DNA of 40,040 bases from Bacteroidales bacterium (GTDB taxonomy: Bacteria > Bacteroidota > Bacteroidia > Bacteroidales > UBA932), in contig JAFWRQ010000018.1 in the NCBI GenBank assembly GCA_017519865.1, positions 1 to 40,040 of the forward strand. Direction: 5' to 3'. Shown here piece after piece: positions 6,868-14,786 of the stretch. Each line of letters begins with the position of its first letter. The first letter of the stretch is position 1. The translations under genes and the position numbers were made by a program. The notes below the pieces were generated by a model that saw nothing but the letters and a program-made list of their open reading frames with translations, searched no databases and had not been told where the DNA came from.

Positions 6868-8103
6868 ATGATACCCGATATACGAATAGAAGATTATAAT
6901 TATCCTCTGTCTGATGACAGGATTGCTAAATATCCCCTGCCGGAGCGTGATGCCTCCAAATTATTGCGTTATCGCGACGGTGTCGTGGACGAGTTTGTCT
7001 TCCGTGACATTCCTGATCTTCTTCCTTCCGGCTCCATCATGGTATTCAACGATACCAAAGTCGTCCCTGCGCGCCTTCATTTCCAGCGCGATTCCGGCGC
7101 ACATATAGAGGTATTCTGTCTCCAGCCGGTTGAGCCGGCCGAGTACAGTACCGTTTTCGCGGCTGTGTCTCGTTGTGTATGGCGCTGTGTAATAGGCAAT
7201 TCCAAACGCTGGAAGGACGATTTGCTGCATCTGTACGGTGCTGAGAAGGATCCTGCGCTTTCGCTTATGGACCTTCGCGCACGCCTCGTATCCAAGGAAG
7301 GGGAGACCGGCATAGTCGAGTTCACCTGGAAAGGTGGAATGCCTTTTTCTGCCGTTCTCGAGGCATGCGGAACCGTCCCCATTCCTCCATACCTCAACCG
7401 TCAGACCGAGGCTGTAGATATCGAGCGATACCAGACTCTCTACGCTCGCTTCAGGGGATCGGTTGCGGCTCCGACAGCAGGCCTTCATTTCACCGAACCT
7501 GTCCTTCAGCGTATTCGCGAGAAGGGTATAATCACGGAAACTATATGTCTGCATGTCGGTGCGGGTACTTTCCTGCCCGTGAAAAGCTCCAATGTGGCCG
7601 ATCATCCTATGCACAGTGAGCCTTTTGTGGTCAAGAAGTCTTTTATTCAGAGTATCAGTGAGAAAAACATTAATGTTTTTAATGATAACAAAAATGTTAT
7701 AGCCGTTGGGACCACTTCTGTACGCACTTTGGAGTCACTTTACTACGTCGGAGTGAGCTGTATCGAAACCGGACGTCCCGCTCCTGTGGAGCAGTGGTGT
7801 CCGTATACCCGCGAGTACCCTTACTCCCTTCAGGAGTCGATGCAGGCGATCCTGAAATACCTTGATGAGGCAGGTCTCGACGAGCTAAAGCTCGACACGC
7901 GCATCATCATCGTTCCGGGTTTCCGCTTCAGGGTAGTAGACATGCTTGTTACCAATTTCCATCAGCCGGAGAGTACGCTCATCCTCCTGATTTCCGCTTT
8001 CGTCGGAGGAGACTGGCGTACCATATACGATTATGCCCTCGCACACGGTTTCCGCTTCCTGAGTTACGGAGACAGTTCCCTTCTGTTCCGGGCCCGTTTG
8101 TAG
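6868..8103 (+). CDS. queA: tRNA preQ1(34) S-adenosylmethionine ribosyltransferase-isomerase
   Basis: A 411-residue QueA, which transfers and isomerises ribose from S-adenosylmethionine onto preQ1 in tRNA to give epoxyqueuosine. Seen: YPLSDDRIAKYPLPERDASKLL at the N-terminus, VFNDTKVVPARL, PPYLNR, PTAGLHFTEPVL, HVGAGTFLPVK, HSEPF, AVGTTSVRTLES and VTNFHQPESTLILLISAF, in family order. It is longer than the roughly 350-residue enterobacterial form, with extra residues around 120-150 and 250-330. Start by the first ATG, 22 bases after a promoter box. Odd: an AT-rich block with two strong palindromes (7663-7700) lies inside the frame. The last codons contain the -33 element of the next gene's promoter. 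Cytosolic. Confidence 0.95.
   Translation: MIPDIRIEDYNYPLSDDRIAKYPLPERDASKLLRYRDGVVDEFVFRDIPDLLPSGSIMVFNDTKVVPARLHFQRDSGAHIEVFCLQPVEPAEYSTVFAAVSRCVWRCVIGNSKRWKDDLLHLYGAEKDPALSLMDLRARLVSKEGETGIVEFTWKGGMPFSAVLEACGTVPIPPYLNRQTEAVDIERYQTLYARFRGSVAAPTAGLHFTEPVLQRIREKGIITETICLHVGAGTFLPVKSSNVADHPMHSEPFVVKKSFIQSISEKNINVFNDNKNVIAVGTTSVRTLESLYYVGVSCIETGRPAPVEQWCPYTREYPYSLQESMQAILKYLDEAGLDELKLDTRIIIVPGFRFRVVDMLVTNFHQPESTLILLISAFVGGDWRTIYDYALAHGFRFLSYGDSSLLFRARL
7663..7700. repeat. Paired palindromes within queA
   Basis: An 18-base perfect palindrome AAAAACATTAATGTTTTT (7663-7680) is followed four bases later by ATAACA-AAAA-TGTTAT (7685-7700, 6-base arms). The second contains copy 2 of the TAACA-N4-TGTTA motif (7686-7699). 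The block encodes EKNINVFNDNKNVI and is much more AT-rich than the rest of queA. Confidence 0.65.
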
Positions 8104-8127
8104 ATCGGTTTTTTTTGTCTAGATTTG
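8097..8127 (+). promoter_or_regulatory. Promoter of the acyltransferase gene
   Basis: TTTG (8097-8100), a 19-base spacer and TAGATTTG (8120-8127): a full Bacteroidota promoter match. The -33 element is inside the queA end. Expected transcription start is near 8134, so the ATG at 8142 must be the start codon. The same bases can fold as TAGATT-TGT-AATCTA followed by seven T (8120-8141), a weak terminator-like hairpin for queA. Confidence 0.75.
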
Positions 8128-8141
8128 TAATCTATTTTTTT

Positions 8142-9299
8142 ATGGAAGATTTTTCACAGTTCGAAGCCATTTGTCCTTATAGTGACGAGGAGGCGGTCAG
8201 GGCCCTTGCAGAGGTTTCCAGACATCCTGCCGTTCCCGTCATCTCCAAGGCGCTGTTCCCCGATGAGAGGGTCAGCTTCCTTGCCGAGTCGCTTCGAAGC
8301 ATCAATAGCATAGACGAATTCCAATCCATCATAATGAGCAAGGCCGTCGACTGGTGCCTGGACCACACGGTCCACAATTTCTCCTACGACGGCATCGCCA
8401 ATCTTTCGTCGATCGAAGGCAAATTCCTGATGATGTCCAACCATCGCGACATCATCCTCGACCCCGCCATCACCCAGTATGTCCTGCTAAAGAACGGCAT
8501 ACCGATGTCGGAGATTTGCGTTGGTGACAATCTGCTGGCAAACAAGACCGTAGAGAATCTTCTCCGCTCCAACCGCATGATCAAGGTCATACGTGGGATC
8601 TCCGCCCGTGAACTCTACCTCTCGTCCCAGATCCTTTCCAAATACATCCGCCAGACCATAACTTCAGGCAAGAGTTCGGTGTGGATCGCCCAGCGCCAGG
8701 GTCGCACCAAGGACGGGGTCGACATCACCGAGCAAGGCCTCCTGAAGATGTTCGACATGAGCGGTACAGGGACGTTCAAGGAGAATTTCATGGAGTTGAA
8801 CATAGTTCCCCTGAGCATATCATATGAGTATGAGCCCTGCGATTTCCGAAAGGCCCGCGAGATCCTCATCTCGCGCACGCGCAAATATGTCAAGGGGCCG
8901 CGTGAGGATATGCACAGTATAATGACCGGCATACGTCAGCAGAAGGGCAACATCCATCTCAACATCGGTGTGCCGCTGACTCCGGACGAGATCGAGGCCG
9001 CGTCATACTGCGACAAGAACAACCGCTACCAGTCGATACGCCACGCGGTCGACGTCAGGGTAGTCGAGGGGTATAAGTTGTGGAAGACCAACTATATAGC
9101 CTATGACATCGTGAACCGTACGACCAAGTACAGCGACTACTACTCACCGGAGGATGCGGAAGCCTTCAAGGCGTATACGGAGCACAAACTCCGCAGGGCC
9201 ACGAGGAACCTCGACCGCGGAGAGTTGCGCGACATCTTCCTGCGCATCTACGCCAATCCCATCGTCACCAAGGAAAAATTTAAGGCGGAGCTTGATTAG
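8142..9299 (+). CDS. Glycerol-3-phosphate/1-acylglycerol-phosphate acyltransferase-like protein
   Basis: A 385-residue protein starting MEDFSQFEAI. The ATG at 8142 is chosen because the promoter's -7 box (8120-8127) rules out the upstream TTG at 8115. The segment MMSNHRDIILDPAI (98-110) resembles the acyltransferase block I His-Asp motif, but His101 and Asp107 are separated by five residues rather than the usual four. Downstream IAQRQGRTKDGVDI (about 190) fits block III, and the NIVPLSISYEYEPC segment fits block IV. No membrane segment is obvious. The fold suggests acyl transfer to a glycerophosphate-like acceptor in phospholipid synthesis; the true acceptor is unknown. Confidence 0.72.
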   Translation: MEDFSQFEAICPYSDEEAVRALAEVSRHPAVPVISKALFPDERVSFLAESLRSINSIDEFQSIIMSKAVDWCLDHTVHNFSYDGIANLSSIEGKFLMMSNHRDIILDPAITQYVLLKNGIPMSEICVGDNLLANKTVENLLRSNRMIKVIRGISARELYLSSQILSKYIRQTITSGKSSVWIAQRQGRTKDGVDITEQGLLKMFDMSGTGTFKENFMELNIVPLSISYEYEPCDFRKAREILISRTRKYVKGPREDMHSIMTGIRQQKGNIHLNIGVPLTPDEIEAASYCDKNNRYQSIRHAVDVRVVEGYKLWKTNYIAYDIVNRTTKYSDYYSPEDAEAFKAYTEHKLRRATRNLDRGELRDIFLRIYANPIVTKEKFKAELD

Positions 9300-9310
9300 C
9301 CCCGCCTTTT
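9282..9310. terminator. Bidirectional hairpin terminator
   Basis: AAGGCGG (9282-9288) pairs with CCGCCTT (9302-9308), with inner GCT/AGC and loop TGATT, followed by TT on the + strand; on the minus strand the stem is followed by AAATTTTT. It spans the acyltransferase stop codon and lies between two convergent genes. Confidence 0.75.
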
Positions 9311-9323
9311 CTGTCCAGGTTGA

Positions 9324-10619
9324 TTAAAGTCTTTTTTTGAAAAGGCCTTTGACCTTCTCGACGATCTCTTCGGCAGGGAGATCGGGATCGAGTATGATGT
9401 CAGGCTCTTTCTCGATATATCCGCCTTTCTTGGCCTCAATGAGGCCTCCGCCGGTGACGTTAAGCATGACGACGTCGTCCTTGGTGATCTTGCCTTCCTC
9501 GAGGGCTTTCGCCACGCTGCAGACTGCGGTGGCGGCGGCGGGGAGGATGTCATAGCCCTCGGCCTTCATGAAGCGGACGATCCACTGTACGATTTCGTCG
9601 TTGGTGACGGTGAACATGTCTCCGCCGGAGTCGGTGAGCGCATCGAAGAGGCCCCCTGCGAGGCTGAACGGCGGTTTGCGGTTGGACAGAACCTTGGCAA
9701 GTATGACTTCGGAAGCCCTGCGGGACTGCTCTGCGGTGATGTCGAGCAGAGCCCTCGAACCGGCCTTCCAGGTGTCGTGCATCAGCGTGAAGGGGGAGTT
9801 CTGTGATACGAAGATCTTCATCTTGTTGGTGCCGAAACGTCCGTCCTCGATGAGTCGGAGGTTGTTCTCCCAGGCGGCTATCGCGCCGGTGCCGCTTCCT
9901 ACGGCCTGGAAATAGGCGTCTGGGATGCGGCCTATCTTTTCGACGGCACTCAGGACCGTGGTGCCCATTCCGTCACGGCGCGCGACGTTCTTGGCGCCTC
10001 CTTCGGCGAAGAACATAGGGTCGGAGCAAATCTTCTCGCCGAGTGCGATGGCATCGAAATAGTCCGATCCGCGGGGAGCGGCAACGACCTTGACGCAGTT
10101 GTTGAGCTTCTTGGGGAACCACATGTCGTGGATGTTGTCGACGGGAATGCAGATCACCACCGGAATCTTGTTGTCGGAACAGACCTTGGCGAAGGCGCGT
10201 GCGGTGTTGCCGGCGGACTGGACCACAAGGACCCTGCTCTCTCCCTTAGGGATGCGGGCACATACCGAGAAAGCCTCGGTCTCCTTGAAGGAGCAGGTGG
10301 TCATTTTCGCTCCGATCTTGGGATGATAGCCGGAGAAAGTGATGTACAGATTCTTGAGTCCCATCTCCTTGGCCAGGCCACGGCTCTTGTAGGTGACCGG
10401 GGCGCAGGAGTTCTTCAGCGTCCTCTTGATCGGAAGCCACTCCGCATAGCGGTAGAGCCCGTCGAGCTCCTTCCTGGGGGTGAACTGCTTGTTGGCGTAG
10501 ACGGCCCTGACAAGGGAAGGGGAGGGTGCCTGGGGATCGGCGAGAGTCCACTCGCCGTCTTCGAAGATTCTGCCGGTGCCGACGTTCATCAGCTGGTAGC
10601 TTGTAGGTTCAAATTTCAT
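9324..10619 (-). CDS. Cysteate synthase-like PLP enzyme (threonine synthase superfamily)
   Basis: A 431-residue fold-type II PLP enzyme. Seen: CSFKETEAF with the Schiff-base Lys112, SAGNTARAFA (135-144), GGAKNVARRDGMGTTVLSA (207-225) and the phosphate-binding loop GSGTGA (241-246). The lysine context SFKETEA and the long N-terminal segment with YITFSGYHPKIGAKM match what I recall of the cysteate synthase branch that arose from threonine synthase, rather than of ordinary ThrC. Cysteate synthase makes L-cysteate from phosphoserine and sulfite. In Bacteroidota, cysteate is the head-group precursor of sulfonolipids. It is the last gene of a unit with a CaCA antiporter, 20 bases upstream. Threonine synthase remains the main alternative. 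Confidence 0.68.
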   Translation of the reverse strand: MKFEPTSYQLMNVGTGRIFEDGEWTLADPQAPSPSLVRAVYANKQFTPRKELDGLYRYAEWLPIKRTLKNSCAPVTYKSRGLAKEMGLKNLYITFSGYHPKIGAKMTTCSFKETEAFSVCARIPKGESRVLVVQSAGNTARAFAKVCSDNKIPVVICIPVDNIHDMWFPKKLNNCVKVVAAPRGSDYFDAIALGEKICSDPMFFAEGGAKNVARRDGMGTTVLSAVEKIGRIPDAYFQAVGSGTGAIAAWENNLRLIEDGRFGTNKMKIFVSQNSPFTLMHDTWKAGSRALLDITAEQSRRASEVILAKVLSNRKPPFSLAGGLFDALTDSGGDMFTVTNDEIVQWIVRFMKAEGYDILPAAATAVCSVAKALEEGKITKDDVVMLNVTGGGLIEAKKGGYIEKEPDIILDPDLPAEEIVEKVKGLFKKRL

Positions 10620-10639
10620 ATCACGTGGTTATTGAATTG

Positions 10640-11596
10640 TCACAGTTTGATGATCAGCCAGGCCATGTAGCAGGCTTCGACCAGGAGCATGAGGCTCCCG
10701 TCGAAGCGGTCGAGGACGTTTTTCTTACCTGTATATGCGCTGGTGAATACGAGCAGGACACTGAGCATCAGGACGCCCATGTCCACGAGGTTGATGCCGG
10801 AGAAATGCAGGGGGCGCACCACGGCGGAGCATCCGAGTATGAGCAGTATATTGAAGATATTGGATCCCAATATGTTGCCAAGTGCCAGCTGGCCTTTTTT
10901 CTTGGCGGCGGCAACCACGCAGGTGGCGAGCTCAGGCAGGGAAGTGCCGCCGGCGAGGATCGTGATGGCAATGAACTTGTCGGAGACTCCGAGCATCCTT
11001 GCGACGCTCGTGGCCGAGTCGACGAAGAGCCTGCCGCCGATGACCAGGCCGGCCAGGCCGACCAGCACCAGCGCGATGGCCGCGGCGATGCTCAGCCGCT
11101 TACCTTCCTGGCCGTTTTCTTCGTCGGCATTGCCGAACTTGAAACAGGAATAGATGTACGCGACGAAGAGAATGAGGAATATGACGCCCTCCAGGCGGCT
11201 CAGGCCGTTGGTCCCGAAGTCGAAGATGGTCTGGCTCATGCCGCACAGTATGAAGAGGACGGTGAAGGCGATGGTCATGGGGATGTCCCGGCGCTTGTTC
11301 TCCCTTGTGATGGCAATGGGGGAGATGACTGCGGTAAGGCCGAGGATGAGCAAGGTGTTGAAGATGTTGGAGCCTATGACATTGCCGGCTGAGATGTCGG
11401 AACTGCCGGCGATGGCTCCAGTGAGGCTCACGACGAGCTCGGGACAGGATGTACCGAAGCCAACGATGGTCAGGCCGATGACGAACTCGCTGATGCCGGC
11501 TTTGCGGGCGATGCTCGAGGCGCCGTCCACGAGCCAGTCGGCGCTGAAGACTATCAGTGCCAGACCGAGGATCAGGAGGAGGAGTTGGATGGCCAT
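10640..11596 (-). CDS. Calcium/sodium antiporter (CaCA family, YrbG-like)
   Basis: A 318-residue membrane protein of about ten hydrophobic segments. It has two inverted alpha-repeats typical of the Ca2+:cation antiporter superfamily: GFGTSCPELVVS (47-58) with GNVIGSNIFN, and AGGTSLPELATC (215-226) with GNILGSNIFN. The repeated GTSxPE and GSNxFN motifs carry the ion-binding acidic and polar residues. A hydrophilic loop (about 155-167) separates the halves. It probably exchanges Ca2+ for Na+ or H+ across the inner membrane. It lies 9 bases after rlmD and 20 bases before the cysteate synthase-like gene. Confidence 0.9.
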   Translation of the reverse strand: MAIQLLLLILGLALIVFSADWLVDGASSIARKAGISEFVIGLTIVGFGTSCPELVVSLTGAIAGSSDISAGNVIGSNIFNTLLILGLTAVISPIAITRENKRRDIPMTIAFTVLFILCGMSQTIFDFGTNGLSRLEGVIFLILFVAYIYSCFKFGNADEENGQEGKRLSIAAAIALVLVGLAGLVIGGRLFVDSATSVARMLGVSDKFIAITILAGGTSLPELATCVVAAAKKKGQLALGNILGSNIFNILLILGCSAVVRPLHFSGINLVDMGVLMLSVLLVFTSAYTGKKNVLDRFDGSLMLLVEACYMAWLIIKL

Positions 11597-11605
11597 ATTA
11601 CAAAT

Positions 11606-13027
11606 TTACGCAAAAGATTGGTTTTTGCGCTTCAATGCACACACATTTTCCACGTGTTGCGTGTGCGGGAACATATCTACAGGTTGCACGGCGGTGACTT
11701 CGTATTTCCGGCAGAGAATGGCGAGGTCACGCGCCTGCGAGGCGGGATTGCAACTGACATAGACGATGCGGTCGGGCTCGGCATTTAGGATGACTTCCGC
11801 CACGTCGGGGTGGATGCCCGCCCTGGGCGGGTCCAGGATGATGACGTCCGGACGTCCGTGTTCAGCGACAAAACCGTCCGTGAGGATGTCCTTCATGTCT
11901 CCCGCGAAGAATTCGCAGTTGGTGATGCCGTTGGCCGCAGCGTTCACCTTTGCGTCCTCGATGGCTTCCGGGACGTATTCGATGCCGATGACCTTGGAGG
12001 CACGGGAGGATACGAACTGGGCGATGGTGCCGATACCGGTATAGAGGTCGTACACGACCTCGCTGCCGGTCAGGCCGGCCATCTCTCGGGCGACTGAATA
12101 AAGCTTGTATGCCTGGGGGCTGTTGGTCTGGTAGAACGACTTGGGACCGATCTTGAAGGAGAGGCCCTCCATGTGCTCATAGATGGCTTCATCACCCTTG
12201 TAGAGGATACATTTCTGATCACCTATGGAGTCGTTCAACTTGGTGTTTATTACGTAATAAAGGGACTTTACCTGAGGGAAAGCTTCAAGTATTGCGTCGA
12301 ACAGTCCGACACGCTTCTGCACATCGTCGTGGAAGAAACAGATGATGAGCATCACGTCTCCTTCCTCGGTCGTGCGGACGAACATGTTGCGGATGAAACC
12401 GGTATTCTCCCGAAGATTGAAGAACTCGAAATCATGCTCCAGGGCGTACGTCCGGATGAAGTTGCGGATCTCGTTGGAAGGCTCGCGCTGCAGCCAGCAT
12501 TGCCGGATGTCAAGTACCTTGTCGAAAAACTTGCCGACATGGAAGCCAAGTCCGCAGCGCTCCTTGTCGGAGAGCTGTTCGGGATCCTCGTCCTTCGTGA
12601 ACCAGCGTCTGGACGAGAAGGTGAACTCCAGTTTGTTGCGGTAGAACCGGGTGTTGTCCGAACCCAAGATAGGGGAGATAGCGGGTATTTCTATATGGCC
12701 GATGCGGACCAGCTGGTCCCAGACCTGCTGCTGCTTGGCCTGGAGTTGCATTTCGTAGGGGAGAGGCTGCCATTTGCAGCCTCCGCAGAAGCCGAAATGC
12801 TGGCAGAAGGGCTTGAGACGGTGCTCGGAAGGTTTCTTCATCTTGACGACGAAACCTTCCATGTAGTTGGGTTTTTTCTTGGTGATGCGGATGTCGACGA
12901 CGTCGCCCGGAACCGCGGATTCGACAAAGACGACGGCACCTTCGTAGTGGGTGAGTGCCTTGCCTTCCGCGGCTACGGACTCAATCGTCACATCCTCGAG
13001 GATGAGGTCTAGTTTCTTTCTGGCCAT
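11606..13027 (-). CDS. rlmD: 23S rRNA (uracil-C5)-methyltransferase, RlmD family
   Basis: A 473-residue RNA m5U methyltransferase of the RlmD/RumA/TrmA family. It has an N-terminal TRAM domain (about 1-65), an iron-sulfur cysteine set C75, C81, C84 (CQHFGFCGGC) plus a later Cys in RQCWLQ, an S-adenosylmethionine site (VYDLYTGIGTIAQF, VIGIEYVPEAIEDA), LDPPRAGIHP and the catalytic Cys426 in YVSCNP. The family includes enzymes for U1939, U747 and tRNA U54, so the exact site is inferred. The start ATG shares one base with the stop of the preceding gene (TGATG). It is the second gene in the unit. Confidence 0.9.
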   Translation of the reverse strand: MARKKLDLILEDVTIESVAAEGKALTHYEGAVVFVESAVPGDVVDIRITKKKPNYMEGFVVKMKKPSEHRLKPFCQHFGFCGGCKWQPLPYEMQLQAKQQQVWDQLVRIGHIEIPAISPILGSDNTRFYRNKLEFTFSSRRWFTKDEDPEQLSDKERCGLGFHVGKFFDKVLDIRQCWLQREPSNEIRNFIRTYALEHDFEFFNLRENTGFIRNMFVRTTEEGDVMLIICFFHDDVQKRVGLFDAILEAFPQVKSLYYVINTKLNDSIGDQKCILYKGDEAIYEHMEGLSFKIGPKSFYQTNSPQAYKLYSVAREMAGLTGSEVVYDLYTGIGTIAQFVSSRASKVIGIEYVPEAIEDAKVNAAANGITNCEFFAGDMKDILTDGFVAEHGRPDVIILDPPRAGIHPDVAEVILNAEPDRIVYVSCNPASQARDLAILCRKYEVTAVQPVDMFPHTQHVENVCALKRKNQSFA

Positions 13028-13614
13028 CAGAAGTTTACGGCAAGGGTCATACCGGCGACAGGCTTGAGGCCGTTCGAAGTCCGGGTGACGTCGAATGAAG
13101 GGTGGAGCTTGACGTCCATGGCGTGCTGCTTCATGAGGTCGCCGTAATACATGTTCTTGACCTTGGCAACCTTGACGGCATCGGCGCTGGACCAGATGGC
13201 GAGGGCCAGTTCGGCCAGACCGACACCTGCGAGCGTTGCTACACAGCGCATGGCAGCCTTCTCGTCAGTGAATTTGTAATTGCCATCGGCATCCTTGACG
13301 GTCAGGTCAAGCAGTTTGTCGGCGGAGTAGCTTCCGACTGTAGAAATGAGGACCGAACCTCCTATGAAGGCGAAACCGCGGCGGGTTTCGTTGCTGGCGA
13401 TCTGTCCGATGCCGGGCATGAAGAATGAACCGATGCCCATCCAGGTTTTGGAATAGGGGTCGCTGACGCTCTTGACATAGTCCTTGTGGTTATAGATGCC
13501 CTTCAGTTCCTTATACTTCATTCCGGGTTCTAAAGTGCGATAGGTATTGGTCTGTGCAAAAAGAGACGAGGCGGAAACGGCCAGGCAGGCGATAATGATT
13601 AAGAAACGCTTCAT
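13027..13614 (-). CDS. Small exported protein of unknown function
   Basis: A 195-residue protein with a clear signal peptide (MKRFLIIIACLAVSASSLFA, cleavage before QTNT). The mature part has a hydrophobic segment with the motif SFFMPGIGQIASNETRRGF followed by another apolar stretch, resembling short membrane proteins with a P-G-(I/L)-G-Q motif, then a second hydrophobic region (VATLAGVGLAELALAIW) and a tail ending VAGMTLAVNF, a terminal aromatic residue as in outer-membrane proteins. I do not recognise a named family. It begins the unit that continues with rlmD, the antiporter and the cysteate synthase-like gene. Confidence 0.75.
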   Translation of the reverse strand: MKRFLIIIACLAVSASSLFAQTNTYRTLEPGMKYKELKGIYNHKDYVKSVSDPYSKTWMGIGSFFMPGIGQIASNETRRGFAFIGGSVLISTVGSYSADKLLDLTVKDADGNYKFTDEKAAMRCVATLAGVGLAELALAIWSSADAVKVAKVKNMYYGDLMKQHAMDVKLHPSFDVTRTSNGLKPVAGMTLAVNF

Positions 13615-13705
13615 TATTTAGTAAGATTTATATGTTACAAACACAAAAATAATGACAAATTCTCACTTTATGGTTATATTCGCATAATTAAATAATCAAA
13701 AAAAA

Positions 13706-14785
13706 ATGAATGGTTTCCTGATCGCAGGCATCCAACAGGTCGGAGTCGGAACAGAGAACTTCCGCAAATCCTGGGACTGGCTTATTGAAATGTTCGGTGC
13801 GGATGTACGCATCCTTGAGGACGATACAGTGGCGGAGCGCATGCTCCCTTACACGGGCGGCAGTCCGCAGAAACGCCACGCATGCATCACCGTCAACCTC
13901 CAGGGCGGCGGCGGATTCGAGGTGTGGCAGTTTTCCGAGCGCAAGCCGCAGCCCTGCGGCTTCGAGGTGGCCGTCGGCGACCTGGGAGTCCTGGCCGCAA
14001 AGGTCAAATGCCGCGATGTCAAGGCATTCCACCGCGAAGTTTCGGCGAAGTGGGGGCAGACAGGACCTCTGGAGAAGATGCCCGACGGCTCTCCGTGCTT
14101 CTATATCAAGGACTTATACGGCAATTGGTACCAGATCGTGGAGCGTAAGGACATCTTCATCGAAGAACGTAAACTTACCGGCGGAGTCATTGGCGCAGTG
14201 ATCGGTGTAAGCGACATGGAAGCCTCCATGCGCTTCTACGGCACCATCCTTGGCTATGACAAGATCCTGAGCGACACTACGGCCCCGTTCTCGTCGGAGA
14301 CTTTCCTCAATGGGGGAGAGCGGCTCTGCCGCCGCGTAATCCTGGCCAGGACCGTTCCATTCTCCGGAGCCGATTCGGGGCTCCTGGGCGACAGCACCAT
14401 CGAGCTCGTACAGGCTCTCGACGCGACTCCGCGCAAGATTTTCGAAGGCAGGTTCTGGGGCGACCCGGGCTTTATCCAGGTCTGCTACGACGTCTCCAAC
14501 ATGCAGGCGTTCAAGGAGTTCTGTGCTGCCAACGGGCATCCTTTCACCGTTGACAGTTGTCCGGACGGAGAAGAGTTCGACATGGGTGATGCTTCGGGAC
14601 GTTTCACTTACAATGAAGATCCCGACGGTACTCTCATTGAGTACGTCGAAACCCATAAAATACCGGTTATCAAGAAGTTAGGCTGGTATATCGATATGAA
14701 GAAACGCGATGCCGCCAAGCCTCTTCCCAAGTTCCTTTTCCGAATGATGGGACTTGTTTCACGTGAGAAAATCGGCGGCAAATAA
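13706..14785 (+). CDS. Tandem VOC (glyoxalase/dioxygenase fold) protein
   Basis: A 359-residue cytosolic protein with two vicinal-oxygen-chelate modules: the first about 5-150 (IAGIQQVGVGTENFRKSWDW ... FYIKDLYGNWYQIVE) and the second about 158-315 (IGAVIGVSDMEASMRFYGTILGYD ... FTYNEDPDGTLIEYVE). Each has the beta-alpha-beta-beta-beta layout of the superfamily; the Glu in the final IEYVE/IVE strands is a usual metal ligand. A C-terminal tail (about 320-359) is basic. The substrate cannot be read. One base separates it from the following SDR gene, so the two probably act together. A parS-like sequence lies within its last codons. A near -7 box, TATATTCG, is at 13675-13682. Confidence 0.82.
   Translation: MNGFLIAGIQQVGVGTENFRKSWDWLIEMFGADVRILEDDTVAERMLPYTGGSPQKRHACITVNLQGGGGFEVWQFSERKPQPCGFEVAVGDLGVLAAKVKCRDVKAFHREVSAKWGQTGPLEKMPDGSPCFYIKDLYGNWYQIVERKDIFIEERKLTGGVIGAVIGVSDMEASMRFYGTILGYDKILSDTTAPFSSETFLNGGERLCRRVILARTVPFSGADSGLLGDSTIELVQALDATPRKIFEGRFWGDPGFIQVCYDVSNMQAFKEFCAANGHPFTVDSCPDGEEFDMGDASGRFTYNEDPDGTLIEYVETHKIPVIKKLGWYIDMKKRDAAKPLPKFLFRMMGLVSREKIGGK
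14755..14770. other. parS-like palindromic sequence
   Basis: TGTTTCACGTGAGAAA agrees at 14 of 16 bases with the widespread chromosomal parS consensus TGTTTCACGTGAAACA; the left half-site and the CACGTG core are perfect and two bases in the right arm differ. It lies inside the VOC gene's last codons. Confidence 0.35.
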
Positions 14786-14786
14786 T

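Noticed and set aside
11601-11608. TAAATTTG on the minus strand between rlmD and the antiporter gene
   Set aside because: It is five bases from the antiporter start, so transcription would begin at or after the start codon, and it includes the rlmD stop. Probably chance.
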